From Lachnospiraceae bacterium (GTDB lineage Bacteria; Bacillota; Clostridia; Lachnospirales; Lachnospiraceae): DNA of 5,180 nucleotides. This document shows positions 4,083 to 5,180 of the stretch, piece after piece (within the stretch, counting starts at the first letter, position 1; each line of letters opens with the position of its first letter). The notes below the pieces were generated by a model. It worked only from the letters and a program-made list of their open reading frames with translations. It was not told the DNA's origin and searched no databases. The stretch lies in the NCBI GenBank assembly GCA_014804495.1, contig JAAUZS010000083.1:12099-17278 (forward strand), in the 5' to 3' direction. The position numbers and the translations under genes were made by a program.

Positions 4083-5176
4083 GCAGAAATGATAAAAAAA
4101 CAGCCAAAGACCGCTTACTGGCGGTCTTGTGGCGGTATCTTACTTTTTTCTCAGTTATAGCTTTTGTCATTACAGGCTGTATGATTGTGTTTTTACGACT
4201 GATAGAGCAGGATTTGGGCGTAGCTTTCACGGAAGGCAATATCAGCCATGCTGCGGTTATAACCTTTATCAATGTTATATTGATAAGTATATTTTTTACA
4301 ATAATAGATGCAGTTCGCCGTAAGTTTATGGTTGAGCGTCCGGTCAGGCGGATTGTCAATGCGGCTGAAAGGATTATGCGTGGTGAATATTCAGTGAGGA
4401 TTAAACCGCTTCCTGATATTTATGATGCAGCCGGATTTAATGTCATTATTGAATATTTTAATAAGATGGCAGGCGAACTCTCCGGGACAGAAACGTTGCG
4501 CACAGACTTTATCGCGAATGTATCACATGAGCTGAAGACGCCGTTATCTGTTATGCAGAATTATGGGACGATGCTGCAAAGTCCGAATTTGCCGGAAGAA
4601 AAACGGCTGGAGTATGCAAAAGCAATCACGGAATCATCGCTCAGGCTTGCTGATCTGATCACAAATATTTTGAAGCTGAATAAGCTTGAAAACCAGCAGA
4701 TATACCCACAGTGGCAGACCTACAACCTCGGAGAGCAGATTTGCGGATGTCTTTTAAATTTTGAAAATGTTTGGGAGAAGAAAGAAATCGAGATTGATAC
4801 GGATATTGAGGAGGAGGTTTTCATTAATTCTGATGCGGAACTTCTGACACTGGTATGGAATAACCTGTTTTCCAATGCTATGAAGTTCACAGAACCGGAA
4901 GGAAGCGTTTCAGTGAGTTTGAAATCGGACGGCGGCTTTGCAATTGTGCAGGTGAGTGATACAGGCTGCGGTATCAGTCCGGAGGTCGGCAGACACATTT
5001 TTGAAAAGTTCTATCAGGGAGATACATCCCACTCAACCCAGGGCAACGGTTTGGGGCTGGCTTTGGTGAAAAGGGTAGTGGATATTGTAGACGGGTATAT
5101 ATCGGTGCAGAGTGAAGTAGGGAAAGGCAGTACTTTTACGGTAAGGATCAGGAGAAAAGAAAATGGTACAGCTTAA
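4079..5176 (+). CDS. Membrane sensor histidine kinase, short extracytoplasmic loop
   Basis: A 365-residue HisKA-type kinase. Two membrane helices (about 19-42 and 58-77) are separated by only about 15 residues (EQDLGVAFTEGNISH), so there is practically no extracellular sensor domain. A HAMP-like segment follows (about 78-135, with ERPVRRIVNAAERIMRGEY). Then come the H-box FIANVSHELKTPLS with phospho-acceptor H150, the N-box WNNLFSNAMKFTE (N262, N266), the G1 box DTGCGI (D294), the F-box FEKFYQ and the G2 box GNGLGLAL. All catalytic motifs are intact, so it should phosphorylate the upstream regulator. The short loop suggests sensing within the membrane or through a partner protein, as in intramembrane-sensing kinases. 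The small membrane protein at 2641-3012 or a transporter downstream are candidate partners. Confidence 0.96.
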   Translation: MSRNDKKTAKDRLLAVLWRYLTFFSVIAFVITGCMIVFLRLIEQDLGVAFTEGNISHAAVITFINVILISIFFTIIDAVRRKFMVERPVRRIVNAAERIMRGEYSVRIKPLPDIYDAAGFNVIIEYFNKMAGELSGTETLRTDFIANVSHELKTPLSVMQNYGTMLQSPNLPEEKRLEYAKAITESSLRLADLITNILKLNKLENQQIYPQWQTYNLGEQICGCLLNFENVWEKKEIEIDTDIEEEVFINSDAELLTLVWNNLFSNAMKFTEPEGSVSVSLKSDGGFAIVQVSDTGCGISPEVGRHIFEKFYQGDTSHSTQGNGLGLALVKRVVDIVDGYISVQSEVGKGSTFTVRIRRKENGTA

Positions 5177-5180
5177 ACAG
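5163..5180 (+). CDS. Start of an overlapping downstream gene (partial, runs off window)
   Basis: ATG at 5163 opens a frame MVQLKQ that is still open at the window end. It overlaps the kinase by 14 nt in another frame. AGGAG at 5150-5154 lies 8 nt upstream, a good ribosome binding site placed inside the kinase's last codons. ABC-transporter ATPase genes that follow such kinases often begin similarly, but six residues cannot identify the product. Confidence 0.45.

Noticed and set aside
4042..4359. 105-codon open frame on the - strand
   Set aside because: It overlaps the regulator end and kinase start, both of which have complete conserved motifs on the + strand.

Overview
The window reads as chromosomal DNA of a low-to-moderate GC gut-type Firmicute, most likely Clostridia of the Lachnospiraceae kind. 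The grounds are strong GGAGG ribosome binding sites, extended -10 promoters, A+T-rich intergenic DNA, and protein sequences (DUF1016 nuclease remnant, OmpR-type two-component pair) with a clostridial look. Taxonomy is inferred from style only.

Layout. (1) Positions 1-840: a possible 3' tail of an upstream gene, then a monocistronic orphan gene (263-736) with its own extended -10 promoter and a terminator-like hairpin (806-830). (2) Positions 840-2560: a gene graveyard, apparently left by mobile or accessory DNA. It holds the last residues of a tyrosine recombinase, a DUF1016/YhcG-type PDDEXK nuclease gene broken by a central deletion, a C-terminal scrap of an AlbA_2-type ATP-binding/winged-helix protein, and a small undefined reading frame. 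Two copies of a bipartite repeat (941-989 and 2351-2556) bracket much of it. Coding palindromes and short tandem repeats sit in the linkers of the broken genes. (3) Positions 2540-5180: an intact co-directional operon on the + strand. Four direct repeats with exact 11-bp phasing precede a -10 box. They are followed by a four-helix membrane protein built from an internal duplication, a small protein made of five 11-residue repeats, an OmpR-family response regulator, an overlapping histidine kinase with a very short extracytoplasmic loop, and the first codons of another overlapping gene running off the window.

How the parts may work together. The kinase probably senses something at or in the membrane and phosphorylates the regulator at Asp52. 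The regulator is the obvious candidate to bind the 11-bp repeats and switch on the whole operon, including the membrane protein and the amphipathic repeat protein. This arrangement (small membrane protein, membrane-associating helical protein, two-component system, autoregulated promoter) resembles the Bacillus LiaIH-LiaFSR envelope-stress module in layout, though not in sequence. The hendecad protein, whose repeat resembles lipid-binding 11-mers of the alpha-synuclein type, is the most interesting element of the window.
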